Shown: in pieces, positions 22,457 through 34,102 of the stretch | Position numbering within the stretch: position 1 is the stretch's first letter | How the letters are laid out: each line of letters begins with the position of its first letter | DNA from: Phlegmacium glaucopus | Taxonomy: Eukaryota > Basidiomycota > Agaricomycetes > Agaricales > Cortinariaceae | Direction of reading: 5' to 3' | Assembly: GCA_015039465.1 (NCBI GenBank) | Contig: MU130443.1 | Coordinates: forward strand, 102,640-166,639 | DNA: 64,000 nucleotides | The notes under the pieces: generated by a model | Told to the model about the DNA's origin: nothing | Seen by the model: only the letters and a program-made list of their open reading frames with translations | Databases searched by the model: none | Program-made: the position numbers and the translations under genes

Positions 22457-25400
22457 AGAAAATAAAATAAAATATGAATTTACAAAAATTATTATCCCAT
22501 TCGAAGAATTAACAGAAATAAAACTTATTAATGTATTACTACTAAATTTAAAACTTGGTTCCCAATACACTATATTATTCCAATATACTTTGTATGAAAA
22601 AGGTATACATTTAATGCTAGAGTCTCAAGTAGGTATTAATGTTAGAGAAAATCACGATTTGAATTATTATAAATTGTTGTATTTACACTTATTAGAAAAG
22701 TTATTTTTGATAATGGAGAGATATACAGTTGAAACACCTGATTTTATTACCTTTATTATAAAAGAAATATTTATAGAAGAAGATATTAAAACAGGTCAAA
22801 TATCTAAAATTGAGTTAAGTAAAGGTCTTGTTAAAGTAGGGGAAGTTAAGGGAAACTTTAATAGTAGTGTTTTACCTTTTACCTTCAAAGAAAAATACTA
22901 TGGTTATTTATTACAAGGTAATTTAAGACTTGATTATTTAAGAGAAATAATTGAAAAATTAAAAGATAATAAAATAACTTTATCAATGCCAAATTTAAAC
23001 CAGAGTAGTGATAATTTTAATGTTGTAGATTTTAATAACAATATTGTTAGATTAAAAACTGAAAAGGATCATATTGCGTTTCTAGAAGTAGTGCTTAAAT
23101 CTGAGCTATTTAAAGTGTTTTTATCCAGTAATAAAAAGTATTTAATTATTTCCAGTATGACAAAGGATTTTGTTTATAATAGAATAGTTTTTAATAATAA
23201 AACGGGTAAATTTATATTATGAAGTAGAGATATTACTATTACAGATAATAATTATAACTTTTGATTAAACCCTTCCAAATCTTGAGTGAGAAACATTGGT
23301 AATACTAATGTTGTTTTAAATAAAGATAATGATATTGTATCGTTTATTCAAAATATTAAATTAGAACCTATTAGATACATAGATCATAAAGATTTAATAA
23401 ACCTAGATGCTGAAAATAACAAACTATCTTCTACTAGTGATGTAATGACTAACCCTAATTATGGTGTGTTCGATCTAGAAAGTTTTATATATACGGACGC
23501 TAAAGGAGTAAGTTATTCCAGAGTTTTTGCATTAGGATTTGTTACAACAGCTGGTTATGATCTAACGACTTATTATTTAACAGATCACTTTTCTAATACA
23601 CCGGAAGATTCTGCTAATTTAGTATTGAAGTGTATAGATAATATGTTAGTACCTAAATACCATAATTTTATTTTTTATGTTCATAATCTTGGTCAATCCG
23701 ATGTAGTATTCTTACAGAAAATTCTATTAGATTATAACTTGAATGTAGAAGAAAAGTATATTTTAGAACCTTTATACAGAGACAACCAAATTATAAGATT
23801 AATTGTGAAACTTAAAAATAATAATAAGAAAAAACAAATGAAAATATCTTTTGTGGATTCCTTAAATTTATTAAATAGTAGTTTAGATAATCTATGTACG
23901 GATTATAAAGTTGAAAAAAGTAAAGGTATATTCCCTTATTATTTTGTAAATAAAGATAATTTAAATTATGTAGGTACAACTGCAGATATAAAATTTTATA
24001 ATAAAAATATTGATATTGACTTATATAATTCTAGTCTTTCAACAAATTGGAGTTTACGAGAAGAAGCTTTAATTTATTTAGCTAAGAATTTAAATTCTCT
24101 ATTAGAAATTTTAACCAAATTTCAATACCATTTATGGGAAGATCATAATATAGAAATGACGGAAGGTTTAACTATTTCTAGTTTAGCTAAAAATAAATTT
24201 TTCAAATACTATTTGAAAAATTCTAAAATACCATTGATTAATACTAATAATCTATTTAACTTTATATATTTAGCTTACTATGGAGGAATAACTGAAGTTT
24301 ATAAACCTTATGGACAGGACTTAACGTACCTAGATGTTAACTCATTATATCCTTTCTCAGCCAAAAACCCTATGCCTGGTTTAGAATGTAAATGAATAGA
24401 AAGTTATGGAGATCAAGGTTTAGACTTAGATAAATTATTTGGAGTCTTTCATGCTGAAGTTATAACTAATGATCTTTATATTGGTTTATTACCTGTTAAA
24501 ACTAAGACAGGTATAATATTCCCTAATGGTAAATTTGAGGGTACTTGAACATCAGTAGAATTACAATTTGCTAAGAAATGAGGATACCAAATTAAAGTTA
24601 CAAAAGGGTTCCAATTTAATAAAGAATTTTGTGTATTTGATAAATACGTAGATGAACTATCACAGTTAAAAGATGAGCTTAAAGGTAGTCAACGACAAAT
24701 TGTAAAAAGTTTATTAAATAATCTATTGGGTAGATTTGCACTTAATTTTGTTAAACCTATCACTAAGACTGTTCATCAGACTGAGTTAGATAAAATTCTA
24801 GCGACTAAGGAAGTTAAAACCTTAAAACAACTTAATGATAATAGTTTTATTGTGACATTTGTACCAGTAGTTAATAAAGACATTTGTGAAAGTCACGGTT
24901 TAGATTATCATAAAGTAATTCTAAATGAAAGAAAAACAAGTATTCTCGGTAAAATTGATGTATTCCATGATACTTCGGTGATTATTTCAGCTTTCACGAC
25001 AGCTTACACTCGGGTATATATGCATCAGATAAAATTAGATATTTTAGCTAATAATGGAAGTATATACTATTCAGATACTGACTCTCTAGCTACTGATTTA
25101 AGTTTGAATAAACTTGAAGAAATAATGCAAGAAAGAATTGGAAATAAACTAGGACAACTTAACTTTGAATATGCCGTAAAAGAAGCTTACTTTATATCTA
25201 ATAAAACTTATGCATTATTAGTAGAAGATGGAAAAGTAATAAAAAAAGCTAAAGGAGTATCTACAAATAGTTTGTCTTACTATGATTATCAATTATTGTA
25301 TCTACAATATGAATCTATTCGAGGTAATAAAATATCTAGTGTAATTAATTATTCTAAAGGTTCAGTTACAATTAAAGCTAATAAAATTAATGTTAATTGG

Positions 25401-25514
25401 AATAGTTATACAAAAAGAGAAAAAAATTATAATCTTAAAACAAATCTTTGGACAGATACTAGACCATTATATATAGATAATTTAACAAAAAAGTATTACA
25501 GTGTACATCCCTAA
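22218..25514 (+). CDS. dpo: Family-B DNA polymerase, mitochondrial code
   Basis: With UGA read as Trp (22329, 23220, 23262, 23283, 24393, 24546 and 24579) the frame is open from ATG 22218 to TAA 25512, 1,098 aa. The 3'-5' exonuclease shows VFDLES (D419, E421) and FYVHNLGQSDVVFL. The third exonuclease motif reads YLAKNLNSL, with Asn at about residue 624 where Asp is usual, so proofreading may be impaired. Polymerase motifs are YLDVNSLYPF (D706), KSLLNNLLGRF and YYSDTDSL (D953, D955). The N-terminal 300 residues should include the terminal-protein/priming region of protein-primed polymerases. Residues 1-79 are encoded in the TIR and are identical to those of rpo; they include RFYST, which resembles a presequence cleavage site. 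Nuclear translation would stop early. Confidence 0.92.
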
Positions 25515-25942
25515 AGATATTATTAAATAGGAACCTTTACCCCTAGGAGGGTAGTCCAGTGCTCCTTCAAGGAAAACAAAAAAAAAAAACAAAAAAAAAT
25601 TATTAAATTAGTTTTTAAAACCTTCTTTTAGATTGTTTCGCAAATAAAATAAACAATTTTAAATAAGGTTTTTTTTTGTTTTACTCCTCTGGCTTCTGGC
25701 CTCTAGCCTAGTCGGTTAATTATCCCTAGGGGACACAGGTACGAAGGGGAGGTAAGAGGAATAAAACTTACTAGGCCAGCGAGTGCATTAGCGCGAGGCA
25801 CTGTAAAAAAAAGGAAGTCAGCTATCGCGATGCATAGTAGTAAAGAAAGGACCCTCCCCCCCAAAAAAAAGGTCCCACTTAAAATATTAAGTGAGACCCC
25901 AAAAAAAATATTCTATTTTTATTTAGTTTGTAAGTTAAAACT
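25515..25942. other. Convergent intergenic region of plasmid
   Basis: The region holds long A and T tracts, a GC-richer block near 25680-25800 (cctctggcttctggcctct and related words) and the hairpin listed separately. No gene is seen. Confidence 0.6.
25871..25898. terminator. Hairpin between convergent dpo and rpo
   Basis: ggtcccacttaa pairs with ttaagtgagacc (one mismatch) around a 4-nt loop and is flanked by A runs. It sits between the two 3' ends, where a bidirectional 3'-end or processing signal would be expected. Function is inferred. Confidence 0.5.
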
Positions 25943-26731
25943 CTAATGAGCGATATAAGAACTTTGACTTACATCAATTTGAGAAATTTTTGAACCTATT
26001 ATTGATTTGATAGAAGGATATTTAACCGTAATACAATCTGTATTAGTAATTACTGTAATTTCCCCTTTTTTCTCATTAAATGAAACGGAGTTTTCACTGT
26101 AAATTTTTTTAATAGTATGTATAAAATTAGAATCAAATTCTAGTAAATATTTATTATTTGAATAAATAATAACATAAGCGTTTTTTAATAATTCAGTTAT
26201 TAAATTTACTTTATTACATGGAACAGCAAAACAATCGTGGATAGAAAAGAAGTTTTTATTATCTGTTTGTTTAAAATAGTTAACTATAACAAGGCATAAA
26301 CTAGCAGCATCCAGAGAATGTACTAGATTTGGCATAAGAGCTATTTTTTGTTTATCTGCATTAAATTTATCTTTTCTAGTTACAGTTAAATTTAGCAGAT
26401 TTTTAGTATAACTAAATGGTTTAACTTTAATTGTTTCTTTAGCATAAAATTGTTGTTGTACAACTAATCCACTAGGTAGAATTCAAGGAATAGGTATTTT
26501 TAATTTATTTGATAGGCTAGCAATACTTTTTAAATAGTCTAATAGAGCTGTTAATTTAGGATAATCAATGAATATAACAATATTTAAAGCTTTTCGTAAA
26601 TTTTGGAAATCTGATTCCATAAACACAATAGAAGGATCAGATTTCAATCTATAGATATAATAATTTTTTTCTTATTAACCTGCGGACCTACGCTCTCTGT
26701 AGAAGCCTCGCCAAGGTAAGAGCAATTGTTC

Positions 26732-26770
26732 TGTGTATCCAGCATATCCTTCGTATTCTGCATATCCTTA
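26732..26770 (-). repeat. 18-bp tandem duplication inside rpo
   Basis: The minus strand reads two near copies of aaggatatgcagaatacg back to back. They encode KDMQNTKDMLDT, within a GC-richer insert lying between motifs B and C. Confidence 0.6.
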
Positions 26771-28895
26771 TTTTTGTATTTAAATCTATTGTTATCAATT
26801 TCTAAAGTAACCATTACCTCCCCATTGTCTGTGGGACAGAATTTATAATCTGGGTTTTTCACCTTTTCGAAAGAATCTTTAATATAATTTACTATTGATA
26901 ATGATGAAGCATTATAGGGGATGGTCATAACAGCTTGTTTAATTAGATTTCTATGTATATTTAAAGTAGCTAATTTTTCATAACTTGCTTTTTCCTCTGT
27001 AGTCAATACAACTTTAGAATCATTTAATTGACTATTGAAGAAGTTTTTTAATTTTAATCCAACAAAAGAATAAACATCTTTAGGTACATCATTTCAAGTA
27101 GATTCACTTAAATTTAATTCTTTAGATAACGCTACTTCATCAATCAATAGAGTTAAATGTTGGAAACCGTTACAACTAGCATCTAATTGAATAGGTAAAT
27201 TACTAATAAAGAAGGTTTCTTTGCTATTTAAAGCTTGAATATACTTAATAAATTCGAAACAGAAACTAACAAAAAGTAATTTATTTTCAGCTTTACTTAA
27301 TAAAACACCATTCTCAAAGTTAATAATATCCTCTGAATTATCATTAACTCATGCTATTCTATCATAAAAAGATTTTTTATCTAATTTGTTACCATAACAA
27401 TTAGCTCCAAATATTTTTAAGTAATTAATAGAATCCACATCATTTAAAAATATTTTTTCTCCTATACTAAATTCTAGTAAAGATTTTGCTAACTCAATAC
27501 CTTGATAATTTAAATATTCACTCATACAATAAAGTCTACCTCTATAATCCAATCGCACTGGTATGTAAAAATGAGAAACTACTCTAAAAATAGTAGCTAA
27601 ACCTAAAATGTTTTGTTCCAAATATTTTTTACTATAAAAAGCTTCCAACTCCTTCGATTGAGGCAGAGTTAACTTACTTTTAAAAATTAAAGGATGACTA
27701 TAATTAGGGTTAGTGAAAAAATTATATTTATTGTTGTTTTCTACAATAAAATCTAATACCTTTTCATTTATTTTAAATGGCACTGAATTAATATAATTTA
27801 CCATATCACAGATATCATTATTAGCTAATAAATTACTTTCAGAACTTAATTCCCAATTAGATAAAATAATTTTATCAGTATATTCTATACCATTTAATAA
27901 ATAACCACCAAGTTGAACATATTCTTCAGTATCCCACTGATATAATTTAGGTTTCACAATCATAGGTATTCTATGGGGTAAAGTCATAATGGGTGCAGGC
28001 ACCGCATCTTCCCCTGAAGAACTAGGAATTAACCTTTCTAAATTAGGACCAGGAACTAAAATATTAATTTTATCATCTCTACTAAAAACTTTAAGAGAAA
28101 TTTTTACTAATTTTAATTGTACCATTCAGTTAATTAAAATATTACCTAAATCAAATACTAATTGAGTATCCTCAGTTGATTTAATTAAGTCTTCATTATT
28201 CTTTTTCCACATTAAAAATGAAATTTTAGCCTTCGCACTATTGGCCTCATCTGCACGTGTATTACTATTTTTGTTATTTCTATTATAAGAATCAAGTAAA
28301 TATTGTTTCACTATTTCTGTACCTAAATCCATTGTAACATCTAACATTTTAGTCTGTTTACTTACCTGTTGATTATTAGATATAATACCAAGTATTCTTC
28401 CATATGTAATATTTATTATAAAATTAACATCCAAATTATACATAATTTGTGAAAATAAACTAGACAACTCTTCATCAGCTAGTTTTAAATTAGTTTTATA
28501 ATTTATAACTAACTTTACTAGAGATTTATGTGACTCTACAAATAGTTTTATAATTGCATTACCTATTTTACTATGCACACTATCTCCCTTAGAAACTAAT
28601 TTAGTCTCATTAAATTCTAAAGCCTGATTCTTCATGAATTGTTCTATTTTAAGTTGAGTAATCTCATTAAGAGGTTCATTAATTAAAGTAATTAATAACT
28701 CTCTAAAAATAGGACTAGAGGAATTATAAATAGAATTTAAATTTAATACTCTCGCAGCTACTTTCAATTTATACGTTCTATAACAAACCATCCCTCTATT
28801 CATAGACTTCCATTGCTGTTGAAAAGGCATGCCTCTGGCTAAAAGGTAGAGACAAGAAGACATAGAGAAACTTCTAAAACAGCGACCTCTTTGCA

Positions 28896-28921
28896 GTTGC
28901 CTTTGCAAATGCAAAGGCAAC
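28896..28921. repeat. Perfect GC-richer palindrome next to TIR boundary
   Basis: A 12-bp stem, gttgcctttgca/tgcaaaggcaac, with a 2-nt loop lies 7 bp inside the right TIR edge and within the rpo coding frame. It resembles the mobile palindromes common in fungal mitochondrial DNA. Confidence 0.7.
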
Positions 28922-28927
28922 AGGGAA

Positions 28928-30751
28928 GTATAACTACTATTATCCAATTTATTTTTGGGGTTTTCTTTTTTCTTACTAATAGCAACCGGTAAAGAACTAG
29001 AATTAGGAGTTGAATAAAATCTAGTACCTATTAAAATAAGATTAATAGGATTTCAATTAGCCTTCACCCCTCTTGCCTTTGTAAGGCTACGAGTCCCTAC
29101 CCTGTGGGGCAGAGACCAAAGGGCAAAGGGATAAGGGTAAGGCCATATGTTAAACAATTTAATCATTGTAGCTTTATATATATAAATTAGTCTTCAATTT
29201 AGAAGTAAACCGAAAAGTCCATATCTTAATGTAACTGATACTTATTTTTTATAGTATTAGAGCCAAAGTTAGTTCTTACCTCTAGAGGCATTGACACTTA
29301 CCTCCCTACCTCTGCTCATAGCCTCGCAGTTTTTATTCTTATTTTTATATAAGAATAAAAATAAGAAAGGCAAGAGTGGCCTGAAGCCCACAGGGGGTTG
29401 ATGGGTTATGAAGAATTTAACCTCAAGAACCAGTCATAACTTTCTCTTTATAAAATTAGATGTAAGTACACTAGGGATTTTCTTCCTAGCTCTCCTGTCA
29501 ATAAAAATTTAGAATAAACAAGCATTATATTTTAGCTTATTAACTTATTTCCTTCTAGCTCTCCCTCAGAGGTTTTGTTAGTTATAAATTAATTATTATC
29601 CCAAATAAATATTCTAGCCTCCTCCCCGCAAAGTCCGCTCCTAAAATTACAGGGGCCGATCTATCAATAAAAACATACATACTTCATATATTAAGATAGG
29701 AATCTTCAAATCCTCTTATAACACCTTAAATTATTTAGCTCTGTGGATCTCTAGCCATGGCTCCAGCCGCAGTCCCTCTTAAAATAAGAACAAAGGCAAC
29801 ATGGGGGAGCAGAGGTTGTGTGGTTTAGGTGTTAAAATAATGAGGAAAGAAGAATCTAGTCAGTGAACTTCAACCTTAACTAAACTATCTAGCTTAAATG
29901 GAGAGATTTAGTGAGGGGCTAGCACACTTAAATCATCTTTAGACTATGATGCCTTACATTCTAAGTGAAAGACAATTTTTAAGTTCAAGGTTAGTTTACT
30001 AAAAACTTAAATTGACATGCAGATAAATTTGATTTAAAATATTAATTCTAAAGATTGGTTCTCTTTCCTTGTCCATCCCTAATGAGGTGTCAATGTCTGC
30101 GCATTCAAAATCAAACAATGCAGCAAAGAACTATGGTTGTGTGTGGGGGTCAAGAGTAACCAGGCAAAATCTAATTCTTACTTTTCGAATTAAGAAGGTC
30201 CAGATAAGATCGTGAAAACTTCACCCTCCACTTATCCCTATGCAATTACCTCTGTTCAACTTTTTACCTACCTTGGTTCCTATACCCTATGGTGTGCACA
30301 GTTTAGGTTTAGGCAAATCATATTTTTGGTAGCCTTGGTTGTGTTGTGGTAATCAATTGGTAATCAATGGTTGTGGGGTAAATAGTTTCTTCACTACCTA
30401 TCTCGGTAAAAGTGTAATATCGACCAATATAGACCACTTTAACTTTTCATTAAGGGGACTGTGCTAATTAATTAAAAAGAGTTGTTATCCTTCCCTTTCT
30501 GTCACCTACCCCTATCTTATCTTGTAAAAAGTGTCATATCGAACATTTTAGGCACACTTTTCCTTCTTAAAGGTGGGAAAATTAATTAAGAAACATTGTT
30601 ACATACCCCCCCACAAAGTTCATTTCTGGGTTTGTCTTGAATTCAATAAACAAGAATACAAAGGAAAGTGGGTCCTAAAAAGCAGTTTATAAAATCACAC
30701 TGCCAATGCAATTCACATGGAGGCAGTGAGGAATCATGAGGATTTTTTAAT
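28928..30751 (-). repeat. Plasmid terminal inverted repeat, right
   Basis: Reverse complement of 20633-22456. It includes the rpo start codon at 29166 and ends ggattttttaat before R1 repeat sequence. Confidence 0.92.
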
Positions 30752-30949
30752 TCATCCTCATCCTTGTCCTCTACCCTCAGTCACCTGTTAAGACATTCAT
30801 CCTCCTCACCTCTACTCTTTCCCCCTACCTCTGTGTTACAAGTCAAGGTTATACCTTCCCTAAATGAACAACAGGGAGGCTTTCAACTTAAAGACTAGTC
30901 CTTTGCTCTCTGGTTGGTGTTATATCACAACACAAACAATGATTTATAC
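30752..30949 (+). repeat. R1 repeat 3' end, truncated by the plasmid
   Basis: The stretch from tcatcctcatcc to aatgatttatac aligns with the last 200 bp of the R1 copies ending at 39847 and 46943. The 5' portion of R1 is absent on the other side of the plasmid. Confidence 0.75.
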
Positions 30950-32519
30950 TGGTGATATGATTTAAATCTGCATAAGCATGGTTTTTGCAATTTTTATCTA
31001 TTATTTCAGCATAAATATTATTTAATGCACCAATAACTGGCTAATACAGCTGATAATAAACAAGGGAATCAGAGTTGTCTACCCTACAACTGCTGATTAG
31101 ATCTACTACTGTGTGACCTAAATGCATATAGTTAATAAGTGTGGTCAATAGACTATCATTTGTTACACTACAACTTGCATGTCTGGATTAAAACCAATAA
31201 ATCCATGAACACCCTTATAGACTTGGCACAGGAAAAGTTAAATAAACATTATTGGGTTAGCAAATGTCATGGGGTGTGATTGTAGAGCAACAGAATATTA
31301 TTAATAAATATTCAGGGGAAGGTTGGTGCCCTAGCAACAGTGGAAGCAGAATAACCAAGATAGTGGAACCATGTGATTGTGTGGGAATCATGATGATTAA
31401 GGATAGGGGGAGTGCTGAACAATCATAAAGATTGTTTCCAGGCACAATAGGCACAGTTACCATCAAGAGGGGTGGAAACTACCTAAAATTAGTAACATGG
31501 GGGCTAAAAATAGACAACCCCTATATTTTCAGGAACAATGAGTGCACATGGTGCCAGAACCAAAGTAAAGGTACCAGGAACCAAGTATATCTATTTTTGG
31601 ACATTATCTTGTATTTTTAAATATCTCAAATGTATAAAATACCTCCCAGGGTTTGTAAATAGTCAGAAATTGGATTCTTTCTTTCCCCCCTCATTTGCAA
31701 CCTAGTACAGCTCACTGTCTTAGATATTGAGCAAGAACACTTGTCTTTGAGATTTGGGTATTGAATACAGATCAAATTGCAAAACTACTTAAAAGTTTGA
31801 TCATCCTTGAATTGATCCAAATTATTGTTGTTATTGTGTGTACTAGTTGAAGTCAAAGTCAAAGTCTTGGAAAGGTTATACTTTCTAGAAAACCCAACTT
31901 CCATTATAAGATTGTATAAAGTATTGATTGAGTTATTGTTTTGAGTAGAGATTTTATAATCTTGAAAATACACTTTTTCTCAACAACCTCTGTGCAGTTA
32001 CATCGCTGGTCCAGTCTGGTCTTTGATGTCAGAGCATCAGACCCAGACTGCAACTGGTTGCTTGAAAAGACAAGACCACAAAAGACTGGACTGCAACCAG
32101 CATGGACTAGTCTAGAGCAGTCTTCAATGGTCTTTGGTGGTTGCCAACTGGTCCACGACTGGTTTTTCAACATCAAGACACTTATTAGAATACTATTTAC
32201 TGTGATAATAAAGACATGGAGCCCTTAAACAACTAACTCAGGCTCCCCCAATGTCATTTCTTTCTCCCATTCCAATGAATCAGCATCATCAGGAAGCATT
32301 AGCCACCATGTTGTAGAGGTTGGGCCCCTATGCTGACTTCATCATCATGAGCTGTTCAAAAACTTCTGGTCCCAAGCATGAACAGTGGTCTGTTGCAATT
32401 TGCTTGCTGCCTGAAAATATCTGTGTTAGGGCAACTGTGACACTGACTTAGTCAAGCTAGCAGGTGTTAGGGGACATCTCTGTGTTGGTGCACTAAGACT
32501 TAGGGAGAAGGAGTATCGC
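30950..32519. other. Repeat-derived, no gene recognised
   Basis: AT-rich spacer. At about 31990-32170 there is a dense cluster of short direct and inverted ccagtc/gactgg/tggtc words, like the subterminal region of a hAT-type element. No coding capacity was recognised. Confidence 0.4.
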
Positions 32520-33507
32520 CGGTATCGCGCACCAATACTGATTGGTAGCATGAGAAGAAAGCTTAAAAGTCGCCATCATGAAAATAAGCGGACTTCAAAT
32601 TCACTTACCTATTTTGGAAGCAGCCCTGAATCGTGTTCCTGGTCAACAAAATCATTTGTTCAACGATAACATCCCCATCGCTCATCATACTCTCAATGTC
32701 TCACACTATGCTCTCCATTGTTTTCACTATTGACATGCTCCTAAGCATATACCATCCGTTTGTCCCTTGGCTAGTGATACAACAAAGCAATCAATCTACT
32801 ATTCGCATCGGTCATCGGCTCGTGTTTGATCATATCTTTGGTCCATCATTTCAAGAACGGCCTGTTTATGGACGCATCAGCCACATCTCCCATTATGTCA
32901 AAGGCTTTGTCATTGTTGTTGTGGCTATGGACCCACAAGTCTTCCCCTCAGCCATCTATCTTGCCATCCCTCGCTCCTGGATCTCACTCAGTCCCCTATC
33001 CTCACTCATCTACCTCTTATCTTATCATTCACTGCCAAAACCATCATTCACGCGGTACCTGACGCCTTCCCACCCTCTTTATGACAATTTAGGAAGTCCA
33101 GGAGGATCACGACTAAGCAGGAATTGCAGATGAATCAGCAGAGTGTCAAGTGTTATCAAGGCTGCACGACATGGGACCATGGGCAAGTAGTGTTTTCTCG
33201 GGAACAAGGCTGCGCCTTTCAAGTGTTGACTCAGAACCTTTCATATTTTGACATGACCACACGGCTATGGAGCTGATATATTTTTGCTATTAGGCTATGC
33301 GCACTGCCTTCTTTTCTTTTCTCTTGCACTTTGACACTTGTACAGAATTTTTTATTGTTCCTTCTTCTTTTTCTTGTTCTTTTCTTCTCACAGCTGTCCT
33401 TTCTTCATTCCTCTTCTGACAGCGCGTACTCCTTTCTTTTTTTATTTGTTTTACATAGCCTCATCCTTAGGGTATAAATACGTAACAACACAAACAACAA
33501 TTTATAC
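32520..33507 (+). repeat. R1 dispersed repeat, copy 1 (deleted form)
   Basis: It begins ggtatcgcgcaccaatactg and ends acaatttatac. It matches copies 2 and 3 but lacks about 350 bp near the 3' end. It carries a gggtataaatac TATA-like motif near 33472. The 166-aa open frame inside is not maintained in copy 3. Confidence 0.75.
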
Positions 33508-33533
33508 CGGGAACCAAGTTTAATATCAAGGTG

Positions 33534-34102
33534 TCATTCTAGGAACGACATCTGCTACCTTTATACTAAATACAAGATAGACCCAGGTGACTACCCTGGG
33601 CCTAGTTAATGACATGACAGTAGGTAACATAGAAATAGGACACATGTTCCATAAGGAACATGTGATAGGTATCTACTCGGGGATGCACATGTACAGTACT
33701 AAACAATGTTTGTCGGAACTACTTGTAATGGTTCGTGCACAATGCCAATAGGGGAGGGTATGATGGAGTATGTAAGTGTTTGTGTATGTACCTACGTAGT
33801 GTTCTCTAACAGCAGGGGATCCAAAGTTGATAATATTTCAGAAAAGATATCTACAAGTGACTTACCTAGCAGGGGATCCAAGGAGGAAAGGATGGGGATC
33901 CCTGCTAGGGTGGGGGTATTTAGGTACTAATATGGACATCACAAGATGGAGCAAACCGGAGGATCGGAGTTGGAACAGAGTTATGTGGTTCTGGAGTAAA
34001 CCAGTGATGGAAGCAGAGTTGGACGGAAGGTCGGAGGTTGTCACAAAGGTGGGATGTATGACTCTGAGGTTGAGGTTTGGGTTGAAATCAGGTGTCCCCT
34101 AA
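33534..34102 (-). repeat. Possible LTR sharing its end with window position 102
   Basis: The plus strand ends ggtgtcccctaaca at 34102, as at 102. The other boundary (tgtcattctagg near 33534) is a guess. A perfect 10-bp hairpin, cacatgttcc/ggaacatgtg, lies at 33641-33664. Confidence 0.35.

Larger units (their letters stand above)
25943..29166 (-). pseudogene. rpo: Phage-type RNA polymerase, one frameshift
   Basis: This is a single-subunit RNA polymerase of the T7/mitochondrial family, read with UGA as Trp (in-frame near 29053, 28126, 27349, 27094 and 26483). It runs from ATG 29166 to TAG 25943, about 1,074 codons. Conserved sites: DASCNGFQHLTLL (catalytic Asp, motif A), RNLIKQAVMTIPYN (motif B Lys and Tyr), WILPSGLVVQQQFY, LMPNLVHSLDAASL and SIHDCFAVP (second catalytic Asp, motif C). 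A one-base loss in a T7 tract at 26664-26670 shifts the frame between motif B and motif C; sequencing error and real decay are both possible. The first 79 residues equal those of dpo. Two GC-richer inserts (about 26680-26790 and 28790-28927) look foreign to the AT-rich gene. It would transcribe the plasmid in mitochondria. Confidence 0.88.
20633..30751. mobile_element. Complete linear mitochondrial-type plasmid (invertron)
   Basis: A 10,119-bp unit is bounded by inverted repeats of 1,824 bp that match without gaps wherever I compared them. It holds two convergent genes, a family-B DNA polymerase (dpo) and a phage-type RNA polymerase (rpo), the standard pair of fungal mitochondrial linear plasmids. 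Seven UGA codons in dpo and five in rpo fall in frame and must be read as Trp, as in mould mitochondria. The unit is strikingly AT-rich compared with its surroundings. No target duplication is seen: gcc lies before 20633 and tcatcc after 30751. Such plasmids normally replicate in mitochondria by protein priming. Here the copy lies between nuclear transposon relics, so it is either an integrated copy or an assembly join. Confidence 0.9.

Noticed and set aside
22437..25514. Three or four separate short polymerase genes
   Set aside because: The breaks are all TGA codons in one continuous frame at positions where Trp fits. Reading UGA as Trp gives a single full-length polymerase.
28896..28921. 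Transcription terminator
   Set aside because: The hairpin lies near the 5' end of the rpo coding frame, just downstream of the shared leader, and has no T tract after it.
32633..33133. Conserved 166-172-aa protein in R1 copies
   Set aside because: The frame recurs because the DNA repeats; it is truncated in copy 3, other frames are equally open, and no known domain is visible.
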